A stretch of 64,000 nt of DNA, taken from NCBI RefSeq assembly GCF_900105155.1, contig NZ_LT629762.1:310001-374000 (forward strand), in the 5' to 3' direction. Position numbers and translations under genes: made by a program. The notes beneath the pieces were generated by a model that was not told the DNA's origin, ran no database searches, and saw only the letters and a program-made list of their open reading frames with translations. Each line of letters opens with the position of its first letter. Positions within the stretch are counted from its first letter, which is position 1. Shown in pieces: positions 8,483-18,691 of this stretch. Origin of the DNA: Pseudomonas prosekii. Lineage in GTDB: Bacteria > Pseudomonadota > Gammaproteobacteria > Pseudomonadales > Pseudomonadaceae.

Positions 8483-9706
8483 ATGAGAGCACTCACCTAC
8501 CACGGTGCGAACGACGTCAAAGTTGACACTGTTCCCGACCCGGTAATCCTCGACAGCAATGACATCATTCTGCGGGTCACGGCGACGGCGATCTGCGGAT
8601 CGGACTTGCACCTCTATCGCGGGAAAATCCCCACGGTGGAACACGGCGATATCTTCGGCCACGAGTTCATGGGCATCGTCGAGGAAGCAGGTTCCGCGGT
8701 AACCGCCGTGCAACCCGGCGACCGCGTGGTGATCCCGTTCGTGATTGCCTGTGGCAGTTGTTTCTTCTGCGAAATGGACCTGTTCGCCGCGTGTGAAACC
8801 ACCAACACCGGGCGCGGCGCGATCATCAATAAAAAGTCGATTCCGTCCGGCGCCGCGCTGTTTGGTTTCAGCCATATGTACGGCGGGATTCCCGGCGGCC
8901 AGGCTGAATACGTGCGCGTGCCTAAAGCCAATACCGGGCCGTTCAAAGTGCCGGGGACGTTATCCGACGAGAAGGTTTTGTTTCTCTCGGACATCTTGCC
9001 GACGGCCTATCAAGCGGTGACCAACGCCGGTATCGGCAGCGGCTCCAGCGTGGCGATTTTCGGCGCCGGGCCTGTGGGATTGTTGAGCGCCGCGTGCGCG
9101 CGGATGCTCGGTGCCGAGCAGATTTTCATGGTCGATCACCACCCGTATCGCTTGGCGTATGCGCAGAAAACCTACGGGGTGATCCCGATCAACTTCGATG
9201 AAGACAATGACCCGGCGGACACGATTATTCGCCAGACCAAAGGCATGCGCGGTGTCGACGGCGTGGTGGATGCGGTGGGTTTTGAAGCCAAGGGCAGCAC
9301 CACCGAAACGGTGCTCGCGACGCTGAAACTCGAGGGTGGCAGCGGCAAGGCGTTGCGTCAGTGCATCGCTGCCGTGCGGCGTGGCGGGACGGTGAGTGTG
9401 CCGGGGGTTTATTCCGGGTTTATCCACGGCTTCATGTTTGGTGATGCGTTCGACAAGGGCCTGACGTTCAAAATGGGCCAGACGCACGTGCAGCGATTCT
9501 TGCCGGAATTGCTTGAACACATCGAGACCGGGCGACTCGCGCCGGAGGTCATCATCAGCCACCGGATGTCGCTGGAACAGGCGGCTGAAGGCTACAAGAT
9601 GTTCGACAAGAAAGAGGACGAGTGCCGCAAAGTCATCCTCACGCCGGGGGATGCGGCGATTGCCTTGCCGGACAGCGACGGCCCGTTTGGGGCGCTGGCG
9701 TCCTGA
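8483..9706 (+). CDS. Zinc-dependent alcohol dehydrogenase (FdhA/threonine-dehydrogenase-like MDR)
   Basis: A 407-residue medium-chain dehydrogenase with GGAG upstream. Catalytic zinc ligands are C38 (TAICGSDLH) and H60-E61 (FGHEFMG). The four structural-zinc cysteines are C90, C93, C96 and C104. The NAD-binding fold appears as [14 protein letters not shown] near 190, and the acidic residue after it (MVDHHPYRL) suggests NAD rather than NADP. The length and internal insertion (around 265-290) match the glutathione-independent formaldehyde dehydrogenase subfamily, often seen in stress loci. The true substrate is unknown. It lies divergent from the ElaB-like operon and is probably induced by the same envelope or osmotic stress. 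Confidence 0.88.
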   Translation: MRALTYHGANDVKVDTVPDPVILDSNDIILRVTATAICGSDLHLYRGKIPTVEHGDIFGHEFMGIVEEAGSAVTAVQPGDRVVIPFVIACGSCFFCEMDLFAACETTNTGRGAIINKKSIPSGAALFGFSHMYGGIPGGQAEYVRVPKANTGPFKVPGTLSDEKVLFLSDILPTAYQAVTNAGIGSGSSVAIFGAGPVGLLSAACARMLGAEQIFMVDHHPYRLAYAQKTYGVIPINFDEDNDPADTIIRQTKGMRGVDGVVDAVGFEAKGSTTETVLATLKLEGGSGKALRQCIAAVRRGGTVSVPGVYSGFIHGFMFGDAFDKGLTFKMGQTHVQRFLPELLEHIETGRLAPEVIISHRMSLEQAAEGYKMFDKKEDECRKVILTPGDAAIALPDSDGPFGALAS

Positions 9707-9718
9707 TAACGCCGAACC

Positions 9719-9791
9719 GTAGGAGCGAGGCTTGCCCGCGAAGGTGCCTTCAAATACGCCAAAAGCTTCGCGGGCAAGCCTCGCTCCTACA
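9719..9791. repeat. REP doublet
   Basis: Inverted pair of GTAGGAGCGAGGCTTGCCCG units around a spacer of about 25 bases. It is the same family as 3282-3374 and lies just after the dehydrogenase stop codon. Confidence 0.85.
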
Positions 9792-9835
9792 GGGGATCGG
9801 TGCCGTTCACAGATTTCGTGCACACCACCGACCCA

Positions 9836-9864
9836 TGTAGGAGTGAGCCTGCTCGCGATCAGGC
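9836..9864. repeat. Single degenerate REP unit
   Basis: TGTAGGAGTGAGCCTGCTCG followed by CGATCAGGCC, a lone REP half close to the stop codon of the MFS gene at 9883 on the other strand. It may help to stabilise or end that transcript. Confidence 0.6.
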
Positions 9865-9882
9865 CATCACCGCCAACTTCAT

Positions 9883-11286
9883 TCAGAGATCAGTAATTTC
9901 CTTGTGACGCGGCACCAGCGTTTTCATCACGCTCCACGCCACCAGGTACGCCACGGCGCAGATCGCAAACATGATCATGTAGCCGGTATGAATGTCGTTG
10001 ATCGACTTGTAATAGTCGAACACCCAGCCACCGATCTTGGTCATCACCACACCACCCAAACCACCGGCCATGCCGCCGATGCCGACGACCGAAGCCACGG
10101 TTTTCTGCGGGAACATGTCGGACACGGTGGTGAAGATGTTGCACGACCACGCCTGGTGCGCCGAGGCGCCGATACCGATCAACAACACCGGAATCCAGAA
10201 GCTGATATAGCCCAACGGCTGCGCCAGCAACACCACCAACGGGAACAGTGCGATCACCAGCATGGCTTTCATGCGGCCGTCATACGGTTTGTCGCCGCGT
10301 GACATGAAGTAGCTCGGGAACCAGCCACCGCCGATACTGCCGACCATGGTCATGCTGTACAGCACGGCCAACGGAATAACGATGTCCGGGCCTTTCATGC
10401 CGTATTGCGCGGACAGGTACGTCGGCAGCCAGAACAGGAAAAACCACCACACGCCGTCCGTCATGAACTTGCCGAAAGCAAACGCCCAGGTCTGGCGATA
10501 GGTCAGCAACTTGAACCACGAGACTTTTTTCGCCGGCGCATCGGACACCGGGGTGGCGATCACTTGCACCGGTTCGTCGCTGCGGATGTAGGCCAGTTCT
10601 GCCGCCGACAAGCGCTTCTGCTGCTCAGGTTTCTGATACAGCGCGATCCACACCGCCAACCACACAAAACCCAACATGCCGATCACGATAAACGCCGCTT
10701 CCCAGCCCCACAGGCCGGCAATCAACGGTACGCAAATCGGTGCCAGAATCGCGCCGACGTTGGCCCCGGAGTTGAAAATGCCGGTGGCGAACGAGCGTTC
10801 TTTCTTCGGGAAATATTCGGCAGTCGCTTTGATCGCGATCGGAAAATTACCCGCCTCGCCAATCGCCAGCACCGCCCGCGACAACATGAAACCGGCAATC
10901 GACACCGGAATCACCGCGAGGCCGAACGCGCTGCACACCGCGGCAATGCCCTCGCCCATCGGCACCGAAAACGCGTGCATGACCGCACCCGTCGACCAGA
11001 TCCCGATCGCCACGACAAACGCGGTTTTGGTGCCGATTCTGTCGACCACGCGACCGGCGAACAACATGGAAATCGCATACACAAACTGGAACACCGACGC
11101 GATGTTGGCGTAGTCGGAGTTGCTCCAGCCAAATTCCGTCGACAAACCCGGCGCCAACAGGCTGAGCACCTGGCGGTCGAGGTAGTTGACGGTGGTTGCA
11201 AAAAACAACAGCGCGCAGATCGTCCAGCGATAGTTGCCTACGGCTTGGCCGACGCGTTGCGCATTGATGGGCTCGTTCAGATTCAT
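9883..11286 (-). CDS. MFS transporter, hexuronate/glucarate-type (anion:cation symporter family)
   Basis: A 467-residue protein with 12 predicted membrane helices. NYLDRQVLSLLAPGLSTEFGWS near the first helix is the hallmark of the ACS family (ExuT, GudP, DgoT). The A-loop motif appears as GRVVDRIGTKTA, and the central cytoplasmic loop lies around residues 215-260. These carriers import sugar acids such as galacturonate, glucarate or galactonate by proton symport. No catabolic gene is directly adjacent, although a galactose dehydrogenase lies 4 kb away. The exact substrate cannot be read from the sequence. Confidence 0.88.
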   Translation of the reverse strand: MNLNEPINAQRVGQAVGNYRWTICALLFFATTVNYLDRQVLSLLAPGLSTEFGWSNSDYANIASVFQFVYAISMLFAGRVVDRIGTKTAFVVAIGIWSTGAVMHAFSVPMGEGIAAVCSAFGLAVIPVSIAGFMLSRAVLAIGEAGNFPIAIKATAEYFPKKERSFATGIFNSGANVGAILAPICVPLIAGLWGWEAAFIVIGMLGFVWLAVWIALYQKPEQQKRLSAAELAYIRSDEPVQVIATPVSDAPAKKVSWFKLLTYRQTWAFAFGKFMTDGVWWFFLFWLPTYLSAQYGMKGPDIVIPLAVLYSMTMVGSIGGGWFPSYFMSRGDKPYDGRMKAMLVIALFPLVVLLAQPLGYISFWIPVLLIGIGASAHQAWSCNIFTTVSDMFPQKTVASVVGIGGMAGGLGGVVMTKIGGWVFDYYKSINDIHTGYMIMFAICAVAYLVAWSVMKTLVPRHKEITDL

Positions 11287-11745
11287 AGCATCACTTTATT
11301 ATTGGACTAGGGTGATGAGCTCTCGACAACCGGTGAGAGCGTGCAGGCACAGGCGCTCCAGGCGCAATGGCCGGAGTCGATGCGGTGCAAGTGCTATGGC
11401 GTGTGGGGCGGGCCTGACTGGGCGCAGTGGCAAGCCGTCAGGTGCGAACCGCTGGGGGCGGCGTTCAGCGAGGCGAGGACGCAGGTTGGATTCATGATAG
11501 GCCGACACTCTTTTTTATTTTTAGTGTGTAACAGACTCAATATCGTCTATCGTCGTACAACTGCGCCTTTTATATCGAGATGAATAGTCGGCTGTCAATT
11601 GGAAAAATGGCCGTTCGTCATCGAACGGCCATCGGATTATTTGACTTTGCGCATGCCAGGCATTGGCTGCAAGGCGTTAACTGGTGCAGTCTTCAGTCCC
11701 TGAACACGCATCGAAAACAAAAAATTTGTTGTACGACGACGCATA
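11287..11745. other. Intergenic region, no convincing gene
   Basis: A 459-base gap between an MFS gene and an aldo/keto reductase, both leftward. Short frames inside it lack ribosome sites and recognisable composition. The part near 11286 must hold the MFS promoter; the only clear structure is the terminator at 11602-11632. The 11500-11580 stretch is AT-rich compared with its surroundings. Confidence 0.6.
11602..11632 (-). terminator. Rho-independent terminator of the aldo/keto reductase gene
   Basis: A perfect 11-base stem ATGGCCGTTCG/CGAACGGCCAT with a 4-base loop. On the minus strand it is followed by a T5 run (CCATTTTTCC), as expected for a leftward transcript. It lies about 115 bases after the reductase stop at 11746. 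Confidence 0.8.
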
Positions 11746-13047
<1,302 letters not shown>

Positions 13048-13049
13048 TC

Positions 13050-13955
13050 ATGCGGGACAGCGTCAACGATCTGGCAGCGTTCCTGACGGTGGCACGCGAG
13101 CGCAGCTTCACCAAAGCCGCCGCCCAATTGGGCGTATCGCAACCGGCGCTGAGCCGCACCATTCGCAAGCTCGAAAGCCGATTAGGCGTGCAATTGCTGA
13201 CCCGTAGCACCCGCAGCGTTTCGCCCACCGATGCCGGCGAGCGCTTGATCGGGACCATCGCGCCGCACTTCGACGGGATTGAAGCCGGGCTCGCCGACCT
13301 TGAAGAATTGAGCGGCAAACCGGCGGGCAACTTGCGCATCACTTCCGTCGAGCACGCCTCGGCGACTATTCTGGCGCCGGCAGTCGGCCAACTGATGCTC
13401 GACTACCCGCAGGTGAGCGTCGAAATCAACGACAACTACGGTTTGGTCGACATTGTCGAACAGCGCTACGACGCAGGAATTCGCCTTGGCGAACAGGTGG
13501 CCAAAGACATGATCGGGGTGCGCATCGGCCCTGACTTTCGTCAAGCGGTGGTCGGTTCTGCGGCGTATTTTGCGCGTCGACCGCCACCAAAAACGCCGCA
13601 CGATTTGACCGCGCACATCGGCATCAATCTGCGTTTGCCGACATCGGGGGGATTGTGGTCGTGGCCGTTTGCCAAGAATGGGCATGAGCTGAAAGTCCGG
13701 GCGGAAGGTCAGCTGATCTGCAACACGGTGCCGCTGATGCTGGACTTCGCCCTTGCCGGAGTCGGACTTGCTCATCTCCCGGAAGATATCGTCGAGCAAC
13801 ATATCGAGGCCGGCCGGCTAGTGCGCGTCCTCGAAGACTGGTGCCCGATGGTCAGCGGCTACCACCTCTATTATCCGAGCCGCCGCCAGTCCAAACCGGC
13901 GTTCAGGCTGTTGCTGGAAATATTGCGTTCTAATCTCACGCCAGCAGCGCGGTAA
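13050..13955 (+). CDS. LysR-family transcriptional regulator
   Basis: A 301-residue regulator started at ATG 13050; the open frame extends upstream without similarity. The winged helix at residues 1-60 reads FTKAAAQLGVSQPALSRTIRKLE, followed by RLGVQLLTRSTRSVSPTDAG. The effector domain contains HASATILAP and an inner YDAGIRLGEQV pattern, typical of the PgrR/YafC-like group. It is divergent from the Tat-linked aldo/keto reductase, a common pairing in this subgroup, so that gene is the likely target. Its 3' end overlaps the convergent trmK gene by 20 bases. Confidence 0.9.
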   Translation: MRDSVNDLAAFLTVARERSFTKAAAQLGVSQPALSRTIRKLESRLGVQLLTRSTRSVSPTDAGERLIGTIAPHFDGIEAGLADLEELSGKPAGNLRITSVEHASATILAPAVGQLMLDYPQVSVEINDNYGLVDIVEQRYDAGIRLGEQVAKDMIGVRIGPDFRQAVVGSAAYFARRPPPKTPHDLTAHIGINLRLPTSGGLWSWPFAKNGHELKVRAEGQLICNTVPLMLDFALAGVGLAHLPEDIVEQHIEAGRLVRVLEDWCPMVSGYHLYYPSRRQSKPAFRLLLEILRSNLTPAAR

Positions 13956-14631
13956 TCCACCGCGCCTGCAGCGAGATTTCTTCCAGCGTCGACGCCGGCA
14001 CGGCCTGCCGCGCCTTGGCGAAACCGCTCAAGGTCTTGTGCTTCTCGCGCAGGATGCGCTGCCACTTGTCGAGAAATTCCGGGCGGCGGGCCTGCATTTG
14101 CAAAGGTCCGAAGTACAGTTCTTCGGCGCTGTAGGTCACCGGTTCGGCGCGTTCGGCGACGATGATTTCGTAGTAGAATCGGTTTTCCCGCAGCAGTTCT
14201 TCGCAGAGGATTCGGTAGCCGTTGTCCATCAGCCATTGGCGCAACGGCTGCTCGCCGCCATTGGGTTGGAGGATCAGCCGTTCATTGCCGCTGAGGCGCG
14301 ATTTGCCGCGGTCGAGGATGTCGCGAATGGTCTCGCCGCCCATGCCGCAGATGCTGATCGCGTTGATCGCATCGCCGGGCTCGATCGCCGCCAAGCCGCT
14401 GGCATGGCGCACGCTGATCTGCGCATCGAGGTCGCTCTCGCGCACGGTGCGCTGCGCTGCATTGAACGGCGTCAACGCCACCTCTCCCGCCACCGCCGCC
14501 GCGATCAGACCTCGGCGCATCAACGCCACCGGCAAGTAGCCGTGATCCGAGCCGATATCAGCCAGCCGCGCCCCCGCAGGCACATGCGCCGCGACACGCT
14601 CAAGGCGCATCGACAATGTGTGTTCGTTCAA
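13936..14631 (-). CDS. trmK: tRNA (adenine22-N1)-methyltransferase (TrmK family)
   Basis: A 231-residue protein when begun at TTG 14631, which has AAGGAA nearby; the next ATG is seven codons inside. MRLERVAAHVPAGARLADIGSDHGYLP gives the family N-terminus and SAM motif I (DIGSDHGYLP). The SICGMGGETIRDIL stretch is the TrmK active region. The C-terminal third is the coiled-coil-like helical part (PEFLDKWQRILREKHKTLSGFAKA). The enzyme methylates N1 of A22 in certain tRNAs with A22, mostly Ser and Tyr tRNAs in Bacillus. The gene converges on and overlaps a LysR gene by 20 bases. Confidence 0.85.
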   Translation of the reverse strand: MNEHTLSMRLERVAAHVPAGARLADIGSDHGYLPVALMRRGLIAAAVAGEVALTPFNAAQRTVRESDLDAQISVRHASGLAAIEPGDAINAISICGMGGETIRDILDRGKSRLSGNERLILQPNGGEQPLRQWLMDNGYRILCEELLRENRFYYEIIVAERAEPVTYSAEELYFGPLQMQARRPEFLDKWQRILREKHKTLSGFAKARQAVPASTLEEISLQARWITALLA

Positions 14632-14757
14632 CTGCAATTCCTTTTCACCACGGACGCCGACACACCGGCCGGATCGGGGCGCGACTCTGTCGAGCAATGT
14701 CGGGCGTGTCAACTTTATGCGACAAACGCCTTGAATTTCGGCACCGAAACACAGTCC

Positions 14758-14844
14758 CTGTAGGAGCAAAGCTTGCTCGCGATGACGGCTGAACATTCAG
14801 CATCGATGTCGAATGCCAATCGCGAGCAAGCTTTGCTCCTACAG
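14758..14844. repeat. REP doublet
   Basis: Inverted pair of CTGTAGGAGCAAAGCTTGCT units with a spacer of about 35 bases. It is a variant (AAAGCTTGCTCGCGA) of the other doublets and sits between two divergent genes. Confidence 0.85.
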
Positions 14845-14871
14845 AGTTTCCAGCCAGGTATTGCGCATCTC

Positions 14872-15339
14872 ATGAAAATCGCGATCATTTCCGACACGCA
14901 CAACCTGCTCCGGCCGCAAGCGATTGCCGCGCTGCAAGGCTGCGAGCAGATCATCCACGCCGGTGATATCGGCAATGCCGAGATCCTCGCGCAACTCGTC
15001 GCCATCGCCCCGGTCCACGTGGTGCGCGGCAACAACGATTTGAAATCGGCGTGGGCGGCGGAGATCCCTGACGTGCTGACTTTCGATCTCAACGGCTGGC
15101 AGACCTTGCTGGTTCACGACATCGCCGACGTCCCGGCCAATCTTGCGCCCGAGACGCGACTGGTGATCACCGGCCACTCGCACAAACCCTGCATCGAGTG
15201 GCGCGGTGAACGCCTTTACATCAACCCCGGAAGCGCCGGGCCGCGACGCTTCAAGTTGCCGGTGACGCTGGCATTACTGGAGGTTCGGGACGACGCCATC
15301 GAGCCGCGCCTGGTGCATTTGCTCGACCCTGCGGACTGA
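14872..15339 (+). CDS. YfcE/MJ0936-family metallophosphoesterase
   Basis: A 155-residue protein started at ATG 14872, just after the REP pair. Its metal-binding motifs appear in order: DTHN (residues 8-11), GD(I) in HAGDIGN (about 41-44), GNND (about 61-64), and GHSH (about 103-106) followed by NPGSAGPRR. This is the short YfcE-type calcineurin-like phosphodiesterase domain with no extra domain. Family members hydrolyse simple phosphodiesters in vitro; a cellular substrate is not established. Confidence 0.9.
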   Translation: MKIAIISDTHNLLRPQAIAALQGCEQIIHAGDIGNAEILAQLVAIAPVHVVRGNNDLKSAWAAEIPDVLTFDLNGWQTLLVHDIADVPANLAPETRLVITGHSHKPCIEWRGERLYINPGSAGPRRFKLPVTLALLEVRDDAIEPRLVHLLDPAD

Positions 15340-15342
15340 AGC

Positions 15343-16269
15343 TCAGTCGTAAAACGGCTCAACCGCCGCACGACTGCCGACGAAAAAGCTGTCCGCTACC
15401 AAGCGCAATGGTTGCACATCGAGGTCGCTGGCCTGGTCGCTGATCAGCTGTTGGAAATGCCGGTACACCGCGGCGTATTCGCCCTCCTCCGACACCGCTT
15501 GGCGTACGCCGTCGATGCTCAACAACGCACCGCCGTTGTCGAGGCGCAGGACGCCTTCGGTGCAGCGGATTTCGATGCTCCAGAGTTCGTCGTGACCGTG
15601 ATCGAAATCGAACTCCGCGCGGACATCCAGTTGGCGCGCGTCGGACATTTTGATCGATGCGGCGATCGGCGACTGGCAGTTGCTCGGCACGCGCAGTTCG
15701 GCGGACTCGACGAACAGCGGCAGCGCCAGCAAATGCGTGGCGATCGACAAGGCATTGATGCCCGGATCGAACACGCCCAGACCACCCGGTTGCCAGATCC
15801 AGGTCTGGCCGGGGTGCCACTTGCGCACGTCTTCTTTCCAGTCGATTTGCACGCTTTGCAGGGTGCGCGAAGCGAGCCAGTCACGCGCAGTCTCGATGCC
15901 CGGCGCGTAACGCGAATGCCAGGCGAACAAGCCGCTGACGCCCTGCGCTGCAACCTGATCGACCAGCGCCATGGCCTCACCCAACGTGGCGCAGGGCGGC
16001 TTTTCTACCAGCACATGTTTGCCGGCGGCCAGCGCTTGTTGGACCAACGCGAATCGCCCTTGCGGCGGCGTGCAAAAGGCAATCGCATCGACCTGCGGAC
16101 CTTTCTCAAGCAACTCGCTCAGGGACAGAAAATTCTCTACCCCGGCGCACGGCTGTCCTTGCGTTGCGACAGCCACCAACTGAAACGCCGGGTTGGCATG
16201 GATGGCGGGAACGTGTTGATCCTGGGCAATCTTGCCGTAGCCCACCAGACCTAGACGAATCGGATGCAT
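15343..16269 (-). CDS. gal: D-galactose 1-dehydrogenase (Gfo/Idh/MocA family)
   Basis: A 308-residue protein. The N-terminus IRLGLVGYGKIAQDQHVPAI holds the Rossmann G-x-G-x-x-A motif, EKPPCATLGEA is the family EKP motif, and the C-terminal alpha/beta domain runs from about 125. As recalled from known sequences, it closely resembles P. fluorescens galactose dehydrogenase, which oxidises beta-D-galactose to galactono-lactone with NAD(P). It may instead act on L-arabinose or D-fucose, which the same enzyme accepts. It sits 3 bases from the end of the convergent phosphoesterase gene and seems to be a single transcription unit. Confidence 0.87.
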   Translation of the reverse strand: MHPIRLGLVGYGKIAQDQHVPAIHANPAFQLVAVATQGQPCAGVENFLSLSELLEKGPQVDAIAFCTPPQGRFALVQQALAAGKHVLVEKPPCATLGEAMALVDQVAAQGVSGLFAWHSRYAPGIETARDWLASRTLQSVQIDWKEDVRKWHPGQTWIWQPGGLGVFDPGINALSIATHLLALPLFVESAELRVPSNCQSPIAASIKMSDARQLDVRAEFDFDHGHDELWSIEIRCTEGVLRLDNGGALLSIDGVRQAVSEEGEYAAVYRHFQQLISDQASDLDVQPLRLVADSFFVGSRAAVEPFYD

Positions 16270-16364
16270 CGATGACTCCTGATTTTTTGTTTTAGCCGGC
16301 TAAGCTAACAGGCAATCGCCCCACGTCGCCAGATGGGGCGATTGATCAGGTGCCGTTCCTGCGG

Positions 16365-16592
16365 TCAGTCGACGACCCGTATGCGGGTGATTCCGACCAA
16401 CTCGGCCTGGGCCAGAATCTCTTCCGGTGTCGCGTCGGCAGTCGGCATGATCAGGCTGTTTTCGCTGTCCCCGAAATGCAGTTGCAGCAAGTGCATCGCC
16501 GCGTCATGCACGGACAACTGCGACTGCTTGAATTCAAAAGCCTGGGTGCGCGGCTCGCCGTTAAACAGGTATTCCAGGGTGAAGGTATGCAT
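16365..16592 (-). CDS. Small conserved hypothetical protein
   Basis: A 75-residue protein with GAGGATCAACC before ATG. It reads MHTFTLEYLFNGEPRTQAFE, a helix with HDAAMHLLQLHFGD, and a final strand LVGITRIRVVD. The pattern (beta strands, helix, strand with charged ends) suggests a compact soluble alpha/beta protein. It has no signal or membrane segment. I know no function. Good codon usage and a ribosome site support it as a real gene; it stands alone between the galactose dehydrogenase and an MFS gene. Confidence 0.75.
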   Translation of the reverse strand: MHTFTLEYLFNGEPRTQAFEFKQSQLSVHDAAMHLLQLHFGDSENSLIMPTADATPEEILAQAELVGITRIRVVD

Positions 16593-16654
16593 GGTTGATC
16601 CTCGATGTGGAAGGAATGCAGCTGATTATCCTGACTTGTCGGTCAGTTTATAGT

Positions 16655-17872
16655 TCAACCCAGCGGCTGTTTGGCATGACGTGATGCACGTGGACCCGGT
16701 CGAAACCCGTGGGCTCGCGCGCACCAGACAATCGCAAATGCCAACCCGGTCAGCAGCAACATCGTCCACGGAAAAGAACCTGCGCCCCACTTGTCGAGCA
16801 TGACGCCGCCGACTACGCCGCTCCCTGCGATTGCGCTGTTCCACGCCACGACATTCAACGACAACGCGACATCCGCGCCATCACCTGCAGCGTCCGCCAA
16901 TGCCGTCTGCAACAACGTCGCCGCGCCGCCGAAACTCAGCCCCCACACTGCCACGCCAACATAGATCACCAGCGGCCCGCTGCCTGCCAAAGCAAACGCC
17001 AGACACACGGCCGCGAGTGCGGCCAGGCTCGCCAGCACGGTTGCGCGCAACGACAGCTCGACGCGTTTTGCGGTCAGCCAAATGCCTGCCAGCGCGGCGA
17101 CACCAAACACCAACAACACCCGATCAACCTGGCTGCCCAAACCCGCCGGAGCCACGAACGGTGCGATGAAGGTGTACAGAATGTTGTGCGCCAACATCCA
17201 GCTGATCACCACGGCCAGCACGGGCCGCACGCCCGGCGTGGTCAGCACTGCGCGCAGCGAGCGGCGCTGATGCGCGGCTTGCGGCGGGTAATCCGGGACT
17301 TTCAGCAACACCCAGGCGATCAACACCAAGGTCAATCCGGACATCATCCCGAACGTCGTGCGCCAACCGACGAGCCCTCCCAGCCAAGTACCCAGCGGCA
17401 CCCCCAGCGACAGGGCGATCGGCGTTCCGACCATCGCCAGCGCCAGCGCCTTGCCCTGTTGCTCGGGCGCAACCATCCGCCGGGCGTAGCCGGCCAACAG
17501 GCTCCAGGCCAACCCCGCTGCGACACCCGCGAAGAAGCGCGCCACCAGCGTCACGCCGTAGTGGGACGACAACGCGGTGATCGAGTTGAACAGCAAGAAA
17601 CCGACGATGGTCAGCAGCAACACGTTGCGTCGGCGCCATCCGCGCGTGGCGATGGTCATCGGGATGACCGCCACCACCGATCCCAACGCATAAGCAGTAA
17701 CCATTTGTCCGGCCATCGAGGGCGAGATCGCCAGGCCCTCACTGATCAGCGGCAACAGGCCGGCGGGCAATGTTTCGGTGACGATGCAGATGAAACCGGT
17801 CATGGCCAGCGCGAGCAAAGCGCCGATGGGTAGCCGGTCGGGCGTTGCGGATAACGTTATCGAGGCGGTCAA
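16655..17872 (-). CDS. MFS transporter, DHA1-type efflux (AraJ/SotB-like)
   Basis: A 405-residue protein with 12 membrane helices. The first helix FICIVTETLPAGLLPLISEGL carries the TE-x-LPAGLLP signature of the sugar-efflux/AraJ branch. Motif A is replaced by ATRGWRRRNVLLL and motif C appears near LAMVGTPIALSLGVPLGTWLG. These proteins export arabinose-like sugars or drugs. It is divergent from a TetR gene, and the shared intergenic region has two inverted copies of a 16-base element, so induction by TetR ligand release is likely. Substrate unknown. Confidence 0.87.
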   Translation of the reverse strand: MTASITLSATPDRLPIGALLALAMTGFICIVTETLPAGLLPLISEGLAISPSMAGQMVTAYALGSVVAVIPMTIATRGWRRRNVLLLTIVGFLLFNSITALSSHYGVTLVARFFAGVAAGLAWSLLAGYARRMVAPEQQGKALALAMVGTPIALSLGVPLGTWLGGLVGWRTTFGMMSGLTLVLIAWVLLKVPDYPPQAAHQRRSLRAVLTTPGVRPVLAVVISWMLAHNILYTFIAPFVAPAGLGSQVDRVLLVFGVAALAGIWLTAKRVELSLRATVLASLAALAAVCLAFALAGSGPLVIYVGVAVWGLSFGGAATLLQTALADAAGDGADVALSLNVVAWNSAIAGSGVVGGVMLDKWGAGSFPWTMLLLTGLAFAIVWCARAHGFRPGPRASRHAKQPLG

Positions 17873-17902
17873 GGGGTGCTCCTGATTAAAGTTGTTCAGA
17901 CT

Positions 17903-17977
17903 TAAATACTGATCGATATAAATGTTGCGGGAAGACGTCGCTCGTTGTCAACGACTTATGTATCGACTAGTATTTAT
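17903..17977. promoter_or_regulatory. Pair of inverted operator-like elements between MFS and TetR genes
   Basis: TAAATACTGATCGATA at 17903-17918 reads TATCGATCAGTATTTA on the other strand. TATCGACTAGTATTTA occurs on the plus strand at 17961-17976. The two 16-mers differ only at a central two-base swap, point outward to the two divergent genes and are about 58 bases apart. They are good candidates for binding by the adjacent TetR repressor. Confidence 0.55.
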
Positions 17978-18001
17978 CTCAACTTTCACAGGAGTCAGGA
18001 C

Positions 18002-18649
18002 ATGGCGCAGATGGGTCGCCCCCGCAATTTTGACCGCGATCAAGCCGTGGAGCAGGCGTTGCACCTGTTCTGGCAGCATGGTTATGACGCGACGTCCCTC
18101 GCCCAGTTGAAGGCCGGGCTGGGTGGCGGTATTTCCGCGCCGAGTTTTTATGCGGCGTTCGGCTCCAAAGAGGCATTGTTCGCCGAGTGCGTGCAGCGTT
18201 ATCTGACGACCTTCGCCCAGGTCACGCAATGTTTGTGGGACGAAAGCCTTGCACCCCGGCAGGCAATCGAGCGCGCGTTGCGCCAGTCCGCGCGTATGCA
18301 ATGTGAGGATGGGCATCCGAAGGGGTGCATGGTCGCTCTGGGTGTCATGAGCGCGCCCAGCCCGGAAAACGCGCGGGTCACCGATGCCCTGACGCAGTCC
18401 CGCGAGCGCACTCGTGCAGGCCTGCAATCGTGCGTCGAGCGCGGGATCGCGGCCGGTGATCTGCCCGCCACTGTCCACGCGCCGGCGATGGCCACGGTGT
18501 TCGACAGCTTCTTGCAGGGCATTTCGATTCTCGCCCGGGACAATGTCGCGCATGAAGTCATCGACGCGGCCATCACGCAGATTCTGCAGACATGGGATAT
18601 CACCGCAGCAACCGTGCAGCCAGAGGTGACGCCGGTAGTCGCCGTATAA
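18002..18649 (+). CDS. TetR/AcrR-family transcriptional regulator
   Basis: A 215-residue protein started at ATG 18002 (AGGAGTCAGG upstream). The N-terminal HTH reads MGRPRNFDRDQAVEQALHLF, WQHGYDATSLAQL and SFYAAFGSKEALFAE, an AcrR/YxaF-like form with an extra GGGISAPS in the recognition region. The C-terminal half carries GCMVALGVMSAP, as in TetR_C_16/YezE-type ligand domains of regulators next to oxidoreductase or efflux genes. It probably represses the divergent MFS gene and itself through the elements at 17903-17977. Confidence 0.9.
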   Translation: MAQMGRPRNFDRDQAVEQALHLFWQHGYDATSLAQLKAGLGGGISAPSFYAAFGSKEALFAECVQRYLTTFAQVTQCLWDESLAPRQAIERALRQSARMQCEDGHPKGCMVALGVMSAPSPENARVTDALTQSRERTRAGLQSCVERGIAAGDLPATVHAPAMATVFDSFLQGISILARDNVAHEVIDAAITQILQTWDITAATVQPEVTPVVAV

Positions 18650-18691
18650 GTGCCTGAAACCTGATGAATCAACCAGAAACCTAAAGCGCCA

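Noticed and set aside
11341..11583. Plus-strand open frame of 80 codons in the 459-base gap
   Set aside because: No ribosome site, no recognisable composition, and no known similarity; considered chance.
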